Below are positions 16,610 to 25,103 of a stretch of 64,000 nt of DNA, piece by piece. A model generated the notes under the pieces. It saw only the letters and a program-made list of their open reading frames with translations, did not search any database and was not told the DNA's origin. The DNA is taken from contig JBEKDA010000001.1 in NCBI GenBank assembly GCA_050014595.1, forward strand, positions 62,001 through 126,000. Direction: 5' to 3'. Each line of letters starts with the position of its first letter. Within the stretch, counting starts at the first letter, position 1. Source of the stretch: PALSA-129 sp050014595. Its GTDB lineage: Bacteria > Acidobacteriota > Terriglobia > Bryobacterales > Bryobacteraceae. Both the position numbers and the translations under genes were made by a program.

Positions 16610-17626
16610 CTACCGCGGGTCGCGGTCTTCTACCGTGGCCCGCACCAGCTCCACCAGCTCGCTGGCGATATCTTCGGGCAATTCGTCGTGCGTCAGGCTC
16701 TCACAGGTTGCGGTGAGCCCAACCATGCGGCCGACACGGCGCCAATCCTCGGGGAGCGCGCCGCCGGCCTGCGCGAAGCCGGTGGAAAAATGCGGCTCGG
16801 CCAGCGGATGCGATGCCAGATCGTAGCGCAGGAAGTTCTCGATGTCGGTAAGCGGCGAACTGGCAATCGCAAACTCCCAATCGAGCACGGCAACCACCAC
16901 CCATCGTCCCGCGACCTGGCGCGCGATAAGGTTGCGGCGGTTGAAATCGCCGTGGACCAGGCGGGGATCGGCGTCAAGCGAGGCCAGCCGCGGAGCCCAT
17001 TGCCAGATCAGATTGTGAATTCGATCGCGCAATTCCGCCGGCACGCGCCGTTCGAGGCTGGGCGCGGCAAGACACAAATCGACGAAGCGGGGCATGGGGT
17101 CGGCGCCGTCGAGGAGCGGCGCAGTCACCGCCGGTCCGGGGCCGAGCCACCCGGCTTTCGAGAAGCCGAAGCGCCCGATGGCGGCAAGCGTTTCGCCGGC
17201 CGAAAAAGCGGTTTGAGCGAAGGCTTCCCGATCGCCGCGCCGCTTCAGATCGAGCGGGCTGACGCCTTCCACGAATTGCAGCAGGGCGAAAGGCGGCAGT
17301 TCCTCGCAGCCGCGCGGAGAGGCGTGGATCACTTCGGGCACCGGAACCGTGGAGCGCACCAGGCGCATCAGGTCCATTTCTTTCTGACACAGTGACGGAT
17401 CGTGCTGGTAGATGCGCAGCACCAGCGGCGAGCCAAGCGAATCGAGATCCAGGCGCAGATTGGCGTTGCGTAGGCCATTCGAGAGCGGCTGGCATTGCAA
17501 TACGCGGCTGCGCGGAAAGGCCGTGCGGGCCATGCGCTCCACGACCGCCAGGGGCCAATCGGGGCGGGGCGCGGCCCGCACCCAGCGGGCTTCTGCGGGA
17601 GCGCCTGGAAGCATGAGATCCATCAT
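16610..17626 (-). CDS. APH-family phosphotransferase (aminoglycoside/choline kinase-like)
   Basis: A kinase-fold protein of about 338 residues. The Brenner motif reads LVHGDFNRRNLIA (catalytic Asp, Mg-binding Asn) and the DFG-equivalent is AVLDWEFA. The N-lobe strand LSNGLRNANLRLDLDSLGSPLVLRIYQHD fits APH. Such proteins phosphorylate aminoglycosides, homoserine, choline or unknown metabolites; nothing here allows a drug-resistance claim. The frame opens at TTG 17656, but ATG 17626 (or 17623) is a more credible start. It follows the HigA-like gene on the same strand. Confidence 0.75.
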   Translation of the reverse strand: MMDLMLPGAPAEARWVRAAPRPDWPLAVVERMARTAFPRSRVLQCQPLSNGLRNANLRLDLDSLGSPLVLRIYQHDPSLCQKEMDLMRLVRSTVPVPEVIHASPRGCEELPPFALLQFVEGVSPLDLKRRGDREAFAQTAFSAGETLAAIGRFGFSKAGWLGPGPAVTAPLLDGADPMPRFVDLCLAAPSLERRVPAELRDRIHNLIWQWAPRLASLDADPRLVHGDFNRRNLIARQVAGRWVVVAVLDWEFAIASSPLTDIENFLRYDLASHPLAEPHFSTGFAQAGGALPEDWRRVGRMVGLTATCESLTHDELPEDIASELVELVRATVEDRDPR

Positions 17627-17677
17627 CGCACCGAATCTGTGCTTGGGGCGTCCCAAAGAAGGAGCAGGTGGAGGCCC

Positions 17678-17986
17678 CTACGCGGCGCTTTCGGATCTTA
17701 CTACTGAAACCTTCACCCGGTAGCCAAGCGAGCCAAGGATGCGAATCAGCAGATCGGTCGATACGTGTTCGAGGTCGCCGTTTAAGATGGAGGTCACTCT
17801 GGATCGCGACGTGCGCGCTTGTTTTGCGACCTGCGCGTGTGTGAGTTCTCGCTTGCGCACCGCCTCTTGCAGGCGCTTGAGCAGTACATACTGAACCTCC
17901 CACTCTTGGGCCTCCAGGGCGGAAAGGCCCAAAGCCGCAGCCAGTTCTTCCGGCGTCGAGGCGACGATTGGTTTGAGTTTAGGCAT
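17678..17986 (-). CDS. HigA-type antitoxin / XRE-family HTH regulator
   Basis: A 102-residue DNA-binding protein. VRKRELTHAQVAKQARTSRSRVTSILNGDLEHVSTDLLIRILGSLGYRVKVSV is a helix-turn-helix of the XRE/HigA class, followed by a beta strand; the N-terminus (KLKPIVASTPEELAAALGL) matches antitoxins of the HigBA type. As usual for inverted-order HigBA pairs, the toxin gene lies upstream and its end overlaps this start by eight bases. That toxin gene is internally deleted here, so the antitoxin is probably an orphan that still binds its own promoter. The ATG at 17986 has AGGAGCTCCTCG before it. Confidence 0.8.
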   Translation of the reverse strand: MPKLKPIVASTPEELAAALGLSALEAQEWEVQYVLLKRLQEAVRKRELTHAQVAKQARTSRSRVTSILNGDLEHVSTDLLIRILGSLGYRVKVSVVRSESAA

Positions 17987-18143
17987 CGAGGAGCTCCTTC
18001 AAACGTATTCTGGCCAGCTCGATTTCGAGGGGAGGCGTCCGCTGTGTCTTACGGAAAAGAGATCTACCCAAGCGAAATCGAGCCTCTTTCGGAAACCGGC
18101 GAATCGCATCCCGTGCCTTTGGGTGAAAGATAACCGGCCGCAC
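17979..18143 (-). pseudogene. HigB/RelE-like toxin with internal in-frame deletion
   Basis: Reading from GTG 18143 gives 54 residues: RPVIFHPKARDAIRRFPKEA, RFRLGRSLF, then RKTQRTPPLEIELARIRLKE and LLDA. The first half is the N-terminus of a Gp49/HigB-type RNase toxin, the second half its C-terminal helix, which in complete proteins follows HAFVKKTQ. The central beta-sheet of some 50 residues that carries the active-site residues is missing, although the frame is kept. The gene overlaps the antitoxin start by eight bases, exactly as in complete HigBA operons. I conclude that it is an inactivated toxin, not a new small gene. Confidence 0.75.
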
Positions 18144-18196
18144 GAGACCACTGTATCAAATCTGAGACGCCACGGCCGCCGGATACCCGTCCGCGC

Positions 18197-18442
18197 TCAC
18201 TCTCCTGCGAGCGGGCAGATCGGAGGTTTGGCTGCGCGCCGAGAGAAGGCCTTGCGACTTGAGAGATCGGTGGGACCGTTGATCGCGCCGGCCAGGCGGA
18301 GGAATGGACGCTTCTGAGACGTGCGGGCTCTGTCCAACTGCTCCCGAACGATGCGGCTTTGCGGGGCACCGGTCTTTTGCGCAGTGTCACTTAGCCACTC
18401 GGCGAGATCTTCGGGCAGGCGGACTGAAAGTGTACTACGCAT
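18197..18442 (-). CDS. Ribbon-helix-helix (CopG-like) antitoxin, orphan
   Basis: An 81-residue protein from ATG 18442. MRSTLSVRLPEDLAEWLSDTAQKTGAPQSRIVREQLDRA is a ribbon-helix-helix DNA-binding domain, and FLRLAGAINGPTDLSSRKAFSR is the toxin-wrapping tail usually found in antitoxins of VapC (PIN) toxins. The final residues (AAKPPICPLAGE) look like read-through beyond the normal end. A PIN toxin should follow on the minus strand, but only 53 bases separate the stop from the HigB remnant, so the toxin is missing. Together with HigBA this makes a small zone of decayed addiction modules. Confidence 0.7.
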   Translation of the reverse strand: MRSTLSVRLPEDLAEWLSDTAQKTGAPQSRIVREQLDRARTSQKRPFLRLAGAINGPTDLSSRKAFSRRAAKPPICPLAGE

Positions 18443-18482
18443 CCGATGCAATCGTAACACGTGCTCGGAAGTTCAGGTGTAC

Positions 18483-20606
18483 TTAGTCGCCGAACGATCC
18501 CACTTCTTCGCGTTCTTCGACCCGCCTGGGCGCGGGCTTGATGGTTGCCAGCGGAGCGGCCGGCGCGATCGAGCCGATCTGCACCAGGTCCGGACCGGGC
18601 TCCTCTTTGAGCACGTGCTCGCGGTAGAGCTTCATCATGCGCTGGTTTTCCTGCTGCTCTTTGAGCTTGGCGTCGCGAGCGCGGGTCTTTTCTTCACCGG
18701 CATTCTTGGCGATGCCCAGGCGGTCGAGATCGTGTTGGACTTCGTTGGTGACGATCTCTTCGCGCAGCACCAGCGAATGGTCTTTGCTTTTCAACTGGAC
18801 GGACTTGCCGCCGGCAAAAATTTCGTGACGGCCGTTCTCCTCATACCATTTGGTGAGGGTCGCGGTCATGTGCATCTTCTCGATGATGTTGCGCCAGCCG
18901 ACGCCGGTATTGTAGGCGCAGAAGGAGATTTCGCCTTCCTGCGTGGCGTAGGGGATGATGCACTGTTCGGTGCGGCGGAAATCGTAATTGAAAAGATCCT
19001 GGAACCACATGCCGGCGATGAAGAGGAAGTTCCAGCGGTCGCGGCGGCGCTTCTCGATATCGTCAAAAGTCCGGTCTTTGCCGACCTTGCCGTAGTTCTT
19101 GCCGGTGGCGCCGAAGGTCTTGTCGAGCTTCTTCATCAGGTCGCTCAGCTTAAAGTGCGTAGGCGCCTGGAAAGGATCGTAGTTACGAGTCGCCGCGAGG
19201 GCCATGCCGACGATCGAAAGCCATTTTCCTCTGGCCGCGTCATTGACGCGGGCGACGTCCTTGGCGAGCTGATCGGCGTTCCAGAAAGACGTGACGGGGC
19301 GGGCTTCCCTGGTTTCCTTGTCGACCATGACGGCCATGCCGACGCCGCAATTGGGGTGGCAGCCGCAGCTCAACTGGCCCCACTCATGCTGGGGGCCGTG
19401 CACCAGGTCGCTCCAGTCCGAGAAGGTGGACATGAAGGAGATGGGAAACCAGTCGCGCGCCGGTTCGCCGAGGCCGGTCTGGTTCTTCACGTCGTGCGCC
19501 AGGTGGGACAGGGTGTAGCGCTGGGCGGCGCGGCGCTCGTCGGTGACGGCTTCGTCGCGGCCAGTGAAGGAAACGGGCTGATAGGAGAGGAACGGAATCT
19601 TCTTGGGGTTATCCAGGGCGAACTGGATGATGCGGCCCACCTGCTCGTTGTTGATGCCATTGATAATGGTGATGACGGGGATGATGTCGACGCCGTTGGA
19701 ATAAAGATTTTCGATGGCGCGCAACTTGACGTCGAACAGGTTGCCGACCTTGCGGTGCGAGTTGGCGGCGTTGCCGATGCCGTCGAACTGCAGGTAGGCA
19801 TAGCGCAGGCCGGCTTCGGCGGCCTTCTTGCAGAATTCGGGGTCCTTGGCGAACTCGATGCCGTTGGTGGCGGCTTGCACGGAGGTGTAGCCGACTTCAC
19901 GCGCGTAGCGCACGGCGTCCAGGAAGTACGGGGAGATGGTGGGCTCGCCGCCGGAGAACTGCACCGACATCTGGCGCTTGGGCTTGATGGTGATGGCGTT
20001 GTCGAGCAGGGTCTGGATATCTTCCCAGGTCAATTCGTGGACGAAGCCGACCTGGTTGGCATCCATGAAGCAGGGATCGCACATCATGTTGCAACGATTG
20101 GTGAGATCAACGGTAAGAACCGAGCCGCGACCGTGGGTGATAGTGCTGGAACCGTGTTTATGCAGTCTGGAGTCGTTGTGGGCACGGATATCGCGGCCCG
20201 GGAAGACATCTTCGAGGTGCTTAAAAAATGCCGTGTCGATGGCCATGACATCTTCGAAGTGGCCGTGGATGGGGCAATCCTTGACCATCAGAATCTTGCC
20301 ATCGCGCTCGATGACCTGAGCTTTGATTTCGCCGGGCTTGTCGGTGTAGAGGACTTCGAGGGGCGTCTTGCCATCGAGAATCTGCTGGCGGATTTCGGGG
20401 ATGCAGCGCGGGCAGAGAGAATCGGTACTGCGCGGCCAGCCCAGCGGAGGCTTGGTTTTCTCCCAGGACTTGAGCAGGGGCTTGTCGGACCAGTTGGGAA
20501 TGAAGCTCGGATTGCGGCCGATGGAATTGAACTTGTCGAAGACCACCCAAGCCGCGCCAGCGGCGTATGTCAGAGCCTTCTCTGCGTACTTAATCGGCTT
20601 GTGCAT
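18483..20606 (-). CDS. Tes/MJ0619-type radical SAM protein, candidate membrane-spanning lipid synthase
   Basis: A 707-residue protein. The radical SAM cluster motif is CNMMCDPC (Cys172, 176, 179), with SGGEPT at 218-223. An N-terminal rubredoxin-like part has CPRC at 65-68 and CPIHGHF at 111, and further Cys groups occur at 414/416/420 (SCGCHPNCGVG), 549 and 563 (NYDFRRTEQCIIPYA, then SFCAYNTG). This multi-cluster layout is that of the MJ0619 superfamily, which includes archaeal tetraether lipid synthase (joins two lipid tails by C-C bonds) and its bacterial relatives. Acidobacteria make membrane-spanning iso-diabolic acid and branched tetraethers, so a lipid-tail coupling role is plausible. 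The charged C-terminal tail of about 90 residues is unusual. A GGGAGGG ribosome site precedes ATG 20606. Substrate is inference. Confidence 0.75.
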   Translation of the reverse strand: MHKPIKYAEKALTYAAGAAWVVFDKFNSIGRNPSFIPNWSDKPLLKSWEKTKPPLGWPRSTDSLCPRCIPEIRQQILDGKTPLEVLYTDKPGEIKAQVIERDGKILMVKDCPIHGHFEDVMAIDTAFFKHLEDVFPGRDIRAHNDSRLHKHGSSTITHGRGSVLTVDLTNRCNMMCDPCFMDANQVGFVHELTWEDIQTLLDNAITIKPKRQMSVQFSGGEPTISPYFLDAVRYAREVGYTSVQAATNGIEFAKDPEFCKKAAEAGLRYAYLQFDGIGNAANSHRKVGNLFDVKLRAIENLYSNGVDIIPVITIINGINNEQVGRIIQFALDNPKKIPFLSYQPVSFTGRDEAVTDERRAAQRYTLSHLAHDVKNQTGLGEPARDWFPISFMSTFSDWSDLVHGPQHEWGQLSCGCHPNCGVGMAVMVDKETREARPVTSFWNADQLAKDVARVNDAARGKWLSIVGMALAATRNYDPFQAPTHFKLSDLMKKLDKTFGATGKNYGKVGKDRTFDDIEKRRRDRWNFLFIAGMWFQDLFNYDFRRTEQCIIPYATQEGEISFCAYNTGVGWRNIIEKMHMTATLTKWYEENGRHEIFAGGKSVQLKSKDHSLVLREEIVTNEVQHDLDRLGIAKNAGEEKTRARDAKLKEQQENQRMMKLYREHVLKEEPGPDLVQIGSIAPAAPLATIKPAPRRVEEREEVGSFGD

Positions 20607-20873
20607 CTGGTTGAACCCTCCCTGAACTTACCCAGAAATCGAAACCAAACACGCGCACATAAGACCAACCGGAGAAGGTGCGCTTTCCCAAAGTATAGGG
20701 AAAGACGGTGCCGGGGCGGTACGGATTGCCATTAAAACGTTGAAATTATTGGTTGTACGGCATCGAGCGGGGTTGAACGGGGCAATTGCGGGGTCGAGCT
20801 GGATAACGTCTGTAGGCAATTGAAAGCGAACGGTTTATGTGAGGGAACGGCGGTAGTGGGTTATGATGTGAAG

Positions 20874-22103
20874 ATGTCTAGTAATCTTCCGCCGGTCGCG
20901 GGCGGCGCGGCCCAGGCCATCATGGACCTGGAGCGGGACTACCTTTTGCAGAATTATGCGCGGTATCCGCTGGCGTTGGCGCGCGGCAAGGGCAGCTACG
21001 TCCATGACCTGGAAGGGCGCCGGTACCTGGATTTCATCACGGGGATCGGGGTGAATGCGCTGGGGCATGCGCATCCGCGGATCGTGAAGGTGATTCGCGA
21101 GCAGGCTGGGCTGCTGCTGCACACGTCCAACCTGTATTACCACGCGTATCAGGGGCCGCTGGCGAAACGGCTGGCGGCGGTGAGCGGCCTCGAGCGCGCG
21201 TTCTTCGCCAATTCGGGAACGGAATCGGTGGAGGGCGCGCTGAAGATGGCCCATTCCCACGGGCGCGCGATTGCGCCGGAGAAGTTCGAGATCATTTCCC
21301 TCGAAAATTCGTTCCACGGGCGCTCGTTGGGGGCGCTTTCGGTCACCGGACAGGCGAAATACCGGCAGGACTTCGAGCCGCTGGTGCCGGGAGTCAGGTT
21401 CGTCCCGATCAACGACGTGGCGGCGCTCGAGGCGGCCTTCAGCGAGCGGACGGCGGGCATCATCCTGGAGATGATTCAGGGAGAAGGCGGAATCAATGCG
21501 CTGACGCACGAGTACGCGGCCAAGGCGCGCGAATTGGCGGACCGCTACAACGCGCTGCTGATTGCCGATGAAACGCAGTGTGGGGTGGGGCGGCCGGGAA
21601 CTTATTTCGCCTACCAGCGCTCGACGCCGGCGGTCCTGCCCGACGTGGCGGTGGCGGCCAAGCCAGTGGCGTGCGGAATTCCCTTAGGCTTCATTCTGGC
21701 GAACGCAAAGGCGGCCGCGGCCATCAAGCCGGGCATGCACGGGTCGACGTTTGGCGGCGGACCGCTGGCATGCCGGGTGGGGCTGGAGTTTCTGGACATC
21801 CTGGAGGGCCTGCTGCCGCACATACAGGAAGTGGGCGGATACTTCCACGTGAAGCTGAACGATCTGGCGCGCAAACACGCTTTCGTGAAAGAAGTGCGCG
21901 GCTTCGGCTTGATGCTGGGAGTGGAACTGGCCGTCCCCGGCAAGCAGATCGTGCTGGACGCCATAGCGGAAGGCCTGCTGATCAACTGCACGCACGACAA
22001 GGTGCTGCGGTTCCTGCCTCCGTATACCGTATCGGAGAAGGAGATCGACCAGGCGGTGAAGGTGTTGGGAAAGGTGTTTGGGAAGGTGAAAGGGGAAGCG
22101 TGA
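20874..22103 (+). CDS. argD: Class III aminotransferase, acetylornithine aminotransferase-like
   Basis: A 409-residue PLP enzyme of fold type I. ITGIGVNALGHAHPRIV, the phosphate-binding FFANSGTESVEGALKMA, and LLIADETQCGVGRPGTYFAYQ (the Asp that binds the PLP nitrogen) are all present; the Schiff-base Lys lies in VAAKPVACGIPLGF. Overall the sequence resembles ArgD/GabT. ArgD transfers the amino group between acetylornithine semialdehyde and glutamate in arginine synthesis. No other arg gene is in the window, so a 4-aminobutyrate or ornithine aminotransferase remains possible. The frame extends up to TTG 20820; ATG 20874 fits the family start. It is divergent from the radical SAM gene over a 267-base gap, in which I see no gene, only a minus-strand TATACT at about 20695. 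Confidence 0.75.
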   Translation: MSSNLPPVAGGAAQAIMDLERDYLLQNYARYPLALARGKGSYVHDLEGRRYLDFITGIGVNALGHAHPRIVKVIREQAGLLLHTSNLYYHAYQGPLAKRLAAVSGLERAFFANSGTESVEGALKMAHSHGRAIAPEKFEIISLENSFHGRSLGALSVTGQAKYRQDFEPLVPGVRFVPINDVAALEAAFSERTAGIILEMIQGEGGINALTHEYAAKARELADRYNALLIADETQCGVGRPGTYFAYQRSTPAVLPDVAVAAKPVACGIPLGFILANAKAAAAIKPGMHGSTFGGGPLACRVGLEFLDILEGLLPHIQEVGGYFHVKLNDLARKHAFVKEVRGFGLMLGVELAVPGKQIVLDAIAEGLLINCTHDKVLRFLPPYTVSEKEIDQAVKVLGKVFGKVKGEA

Positions 22104-22168
22104 ATGGCGAGCGGCGAGACTGATGCCTCCGCCCAGCTCTACCGGGAGGCGTAAAGCGCCGGCGCCGA

Positions 22169-22324
22169 TTACCCGGCCTTTTTCAGGCCGGCCCGAATGG
22201 CCTGCTTCAACACCGTCTGGTAGCCGATGCCGCGTTTAGCCGCGATCTTTTGAGCGCGCTCGATGTCGGCAAGGGGCAGCCGGATGGAAATGGCGCGAGT
22301 TGCATGGGCTTTCGCCATTTCCAT
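22169..22324 (-). CDS. Small ribbon-helix-helix protein (CopG/BrnA-like antitoxin)
   Basis: Too short for most gene callers: 51 residues from ATG 22324, MEMAKAHATRAISIRLPLAD then IERAQKIAAKRGIGYQTVLK and QAIRAGLKKAG. The AISIRLPxxDIERAxxIAAKRGIGYQTxxKxAIRxGL pattern is that of CopG-family antitoxins, where the GxxYQTLI helix is diagnostic. The frame is open further upstream (…SKIPRTEAQVLTE), so a longer start with GTG is possible. No BrnT-like toxin is adjacent; upstream lies the M1 peptidase gene, ending 85 bases away. Its stop is followed on the other strand by the aminotransferase end, with a GCCTCC/GGAGGC stem between. Confidence 0.6.
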   Translation of the reverse strand: MEMAKAHATRAISIRLPLADIERAQKIAAKRGIGYQTVLKQAIRAGLKKAG

Positions 22325-22409
22325 GAGTTCAGTAAGCACTTGGGCCTCGGTGCGAGGAATTTTCGATCCTCCAGAACGAAATAGTGTTCCGCCCCTGAGG
22401 CACCCACAA

Positions 22410-23654
22410 CTAGAAAACCCAGCGCGCGAAGAGCTTCGAGAGATCCTTGTGGGCGGCGGTGTCCATCGACCTTTCGAAATCGTTGCTCACGACTGGCTTG
22501 TTCCAGTTGTCTTTGGTGTAGAGCCGGATGCCCTGCCAGAAGACCGCATCGGTAAGCTGGCGGCGGAGCTCGGCCAGGAACCAGGCGCCTTTGTGATAGG
22601 GAATGGCGCCGCCCACCTGGTCGGACGTTTGCCAATCGGTGTAGGAGAGCGGGCGATCCTTGCCTTGTGCCACCTGCGCTTCGTAGAGCGTGCGGGAGCG
22701 CTGGATTTCCTGTTGGTAGCGAGTCTTGCCGTAGCGGTGTTCCAAGAAAGCGTCGGCCATGAAGGTTGCCAGACCTTCGTTCAACCAGAAATCCGACCAA
22801 TCTTTGCATTGAATGCCGACGGCATACCACTGGTGCGCGAGCTCGTGCGCGAGCAGCCAGAGATCCTCGGGATGGGTAGCGAGGGTTTCGCCGTAGGATT
22901 CGGGCAGCAGCGTGAGGCCGACGGCTTCCTGTTCCACTTGGCCGTGCGTGAAGACCTGCGTGTAAGAGGCGCCAGGGTAAGCGTGACCGGTGCGCTCCGC
23001 GAAAAAGCGGAGTACCTCGGCCGTGGGGCCGGAGACGTTGGCCTTGCCGAGGGTGCGAAGCGTGACACCATCGGCCTGGGCAGTCGATTCGGCGAAATCG
23101 CCAAGCGCGAAGGCGAACAGGAAGGGCGGCGTGGGGGATTCGACGAGCCAGGCCGTGCCATCGAAGCGGCCGCTGGCGGCGACTTTGGCGTGGGGCGGAG
23201 GGTCGATGACGAGCCGCAGCGTGGCGCGGTCGTCGGGACGGTCGTTCGAGGGAAGCCAATCGTGAGTGAAGAAGGAAGTGTAGATCTGGTCGGGGTAGAA
23301 GACCAGGCCTTTGGCGGCGCGGGCCATGTAGCGGATGGTGAGGGTGCGGACTTCCTGTTTGTGGGCGGGAGTGGCGAGATCGACGATGAGGCGCCCGCCG
23401 TTGTGCTCAAAGTAGGGCGCGCGCTGATTCTCGAGAACGCTGGAGATTTCGAGCGACCCGGTATCGAGTTCGACGGCGTCGAGGCGGTCGATCTGGCTGC
23501 GGAGCCGGATGGTGACTTCACCGCCGATGCGCTGGGCGGCGAGATCGGGCGTGAGGTGGACGTCGTAGTGCTCGACGGTGTAAGGGCGGGGAAGCGGCGC
23601 GCCGGTGAGCGCAGCGGCCAGGGCCAGCGCGGGAAGTGCGGCGAGGGGTTTCAT
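22410..23654 (-). CDS. M1 family metallopeptidase, short form
   Basis: A 414-residue exported zinc aminopeptidase-like protein. Residues 1-20 are a signal peptide (PLAALPALALAAALTGAPLP). The zinc site HELAHQW (270-276) with Glu293 in WLNEGLATFM is complete, and VEQEAVGL stands in place of the GxMEN exopeptidase loop, which is altered. It lacks the C-terminal HEAT/ARM domain of full-size members (over 600 residues). Its start overlaps the porin stop by four bases, so porin and peptidase form one operon, suggesting periplasmic breakdown and uptake of nutrients. Confidence 0.85.
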   Translation of the reverse strand: MKPLAALPALALAAALTGAPLPRPYTVEHYDVHLTPDLAAQRIGGEVTIRLRSQIDRLDAVELDTGSLEISSVLENQRAPYFEHNGGRLIVDLATPAHKQEVRTLTIRYMARAAKGLVFYPDQIYTSFFTHDWLPSNDRPDDRATLRLVIDPPPHAKVAASGRFDGTAWLVESPTPPFLFAFALGDFAESTAQADGVTLRTLGKANVSGPTAEVLRFFAERTGHAYPGASYTQVFTHGQVEQEAVGLTLLPESYGETLATHPEDLWLLAHELAHQWYAVGIQCKDWSDFWLNEGLATFMADAFLEHRYGKTRYQQEIQRSRTLYEAQVAQGKDRPLSYTDWQTSDQVGGAIPYHKGAWFLAELRRQLTDAVFWQGIRLYTKDNWNKPVVSNDFERSMDTAAHKDLSKLFARWVF

Positions 23655-25015
23655 TTTTTGCCGAATTCCAAGTGGAGGCGGAAGGTGCCGATCCAGACGG
23701 GGCCGCGGTCGCGGTTGTAGGCTGGGTTATCGGCGTGGTCGAGCCCGATGGTGGCGAACAGGGCCGGAATCACGCGCGCGGAGTAGTAGGTTTCCCAAAC
23801 GGTTTCGGGGCCGTAGCGCAGTGCGCCGTCGCCGATCAGGAAGTCATAGCCGCCGAGCGCGAGGTATTCAGCGTGCACGGCGGAGAGCCCGCTGATGGTG
23901 AGTTCGGTGGCCAGGGTATCTTCGGGGCGATGCCAGCGCGAGCCCTTGAGGGAAGCCCCGAAAGTGGCAAGACGGTCGATGGCGGTGAAGGCGAAGCTTT
24001 CGGTCTTGCCGTCGTTCCAGCCGAGGCGGCCGAAGATGCCGAAGTCTTTGGCGAGTTCCTGATCGGCGCTGACCCCGAAGCCGTACTTGAGAGTGCCGGG
24101 CTTGCGCGTAGCCGTGATGTCGGGTTGCGTGCCGGTCTCGCGGGCGCGGCGAATGGCGTCGGCGTAGGTGCCGCCATCAAAGTGGTTGAAGTAAGAGAGC
24201 AGGCGGACGGCGCCTTCGTGCTCGCGCCACTTGCCGCGGAGCTCGCCTTCGAACATGTCGGCGCGATCGCGGAAGAGTTGGCGGTCGAAGCGTGCGCCGT
24301 TGGCGACGCGCGGCATGGCGGCGCTCGCGTAGCGGGCGGACCAGTTGCGGGCGTGGAATTCGTGGACCCAGCCCCAGGTGTAGCCGCGCGTATCGGCGGC
24401 ATAATCCCACGCCCCGTTGTACATCACGCCCCAGCCCATGAACTGGGTGCGAGGGTCGTGGGAGTAGTGGTTGTCGTCGAAGAAATCGGTAACGGTGAAG
24501 CGGCCGATGGTGATGGAGTAGCGCGTCATGGGACGGCTGCCGGCGAGCTGGTTCTCATCGCTCTCGGTGGTTTCGCGTTGGCTGCCGAAACCGAAATCCC
24601 GCGTGACGTAGAGCCGCGCGATGTAAGGTTTGGGAGTGGCCGTGGCGATGCGCGGCATTTCTCCGTTTGGGGAATTGGCCAGGCCATTGGTGCCGCTGAA
24701 GCCACGGCCCCCGGCGATTTCGGGGTCGAAATAAAACAGCGTGTCGGGCGCCAGGCGCAGACCAAAGAAAAGCGTGGTTGTGAGGGAGGCTTCGGATTCG
24801 GGATGCGCTTGCAGACTGAACGGGCTGGAATAGGGGGACGGAAAACTGCCGTGATACTGGCCGATGGAAGTGGCTTGGTAGAAGAGGTTCCAGCGCTCAT
24901 CCGCGGGGGCGTCCTGCGCGGCCAAAGGGAAGGCCACGGCGGCGAGCAGGGGGATGAGTCTGGTGACGCGCAAACAACCATCATCGCAGAAGAGCCCGTG
25001 GGCGGCACATTTCAC
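23651..25015 (-). CDS. OprB-like carbohydrate-selective porin
   Basis: A roughly 454-residue outer-membrane protein. A signal peptide (LIPLLAAVAFPLAAQDAPADE) is followed by WNLFYQATSIGQYHGSFPSPYSS, the usual opening of OprB/alginate-type porins, alternating amphipathic beta strands, FTVTDFFDDNHYSHDPRTQFMGWGVM, and a C-terminal strand ending in Leu-Glu-Phe-Gly-Lys-Lys. The N-terminal 16 residues before the signal (with several Cys) look spurious; a TTG at 24973 may be the real start. The gene overlaps the M1 peptidase gene (ATGA). It would allow diffusion of sugars or small solutes across the outer membrane. Confidence 0.78.
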   Translation of the reverse strand: MKCAAHGLFCDDGCLRVTRLIPLLAAVAFPLAAQDAPADERWNLFYQATSIGQYHGSFPSPYSSPFSLQAHPESEASLTTTLFFGLRLAPDTLFYFDPEIAGGRGFSGTNGLANSPNGEMPRIATATPKPYIARLYVTRDFGFGSQRETTESDENQLAGSRPMTRYSITIGRFTVTDFFDDNHYSHDPRTQFMGWGVMYNGAWDYAADTRGYTWGWVHEFHARNWSARYASAAMPRVANGARFDRQLFRDRADMFEGELRGKWREHEGAVRLLSYFNHFDGGTYADAIRRARETGTQPDITATRKPGTLKYGFGVSADQELAKDFGIFGRLGWNDGKTESFAFTAIDRLATFGASLKGSRWHRPEDTLATELTISGLSAVHAEYLALGGYDFLIGDGALRYGPETVWETYYSARVIPALFATIGLDHADNPAYNRDRGPVWIGTFRLHLEFGKK

Positions 25016-25103
25016 GAGGGTTACAGGCCATCGAAAATAGCTGCTCCATTTTTAATAGTCGTTACATCAAATATCGTGACACCGAGAATGTGGGAGGGCG
25101 GAT

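Noticed and set aside
16610..17656. Antibiotic-resistance aminoglycoside phosphotransferase
   Set aside because: Only the general APH kinase motifs are seen; nothing indicates a drug substrate.
22207..23259. 350-residue minus-strand frame overlapping the M1 peptidase gene
   Set aside because: Arg-rich shadow in another frame of the same strand; the M1 frame carries the zinc site.
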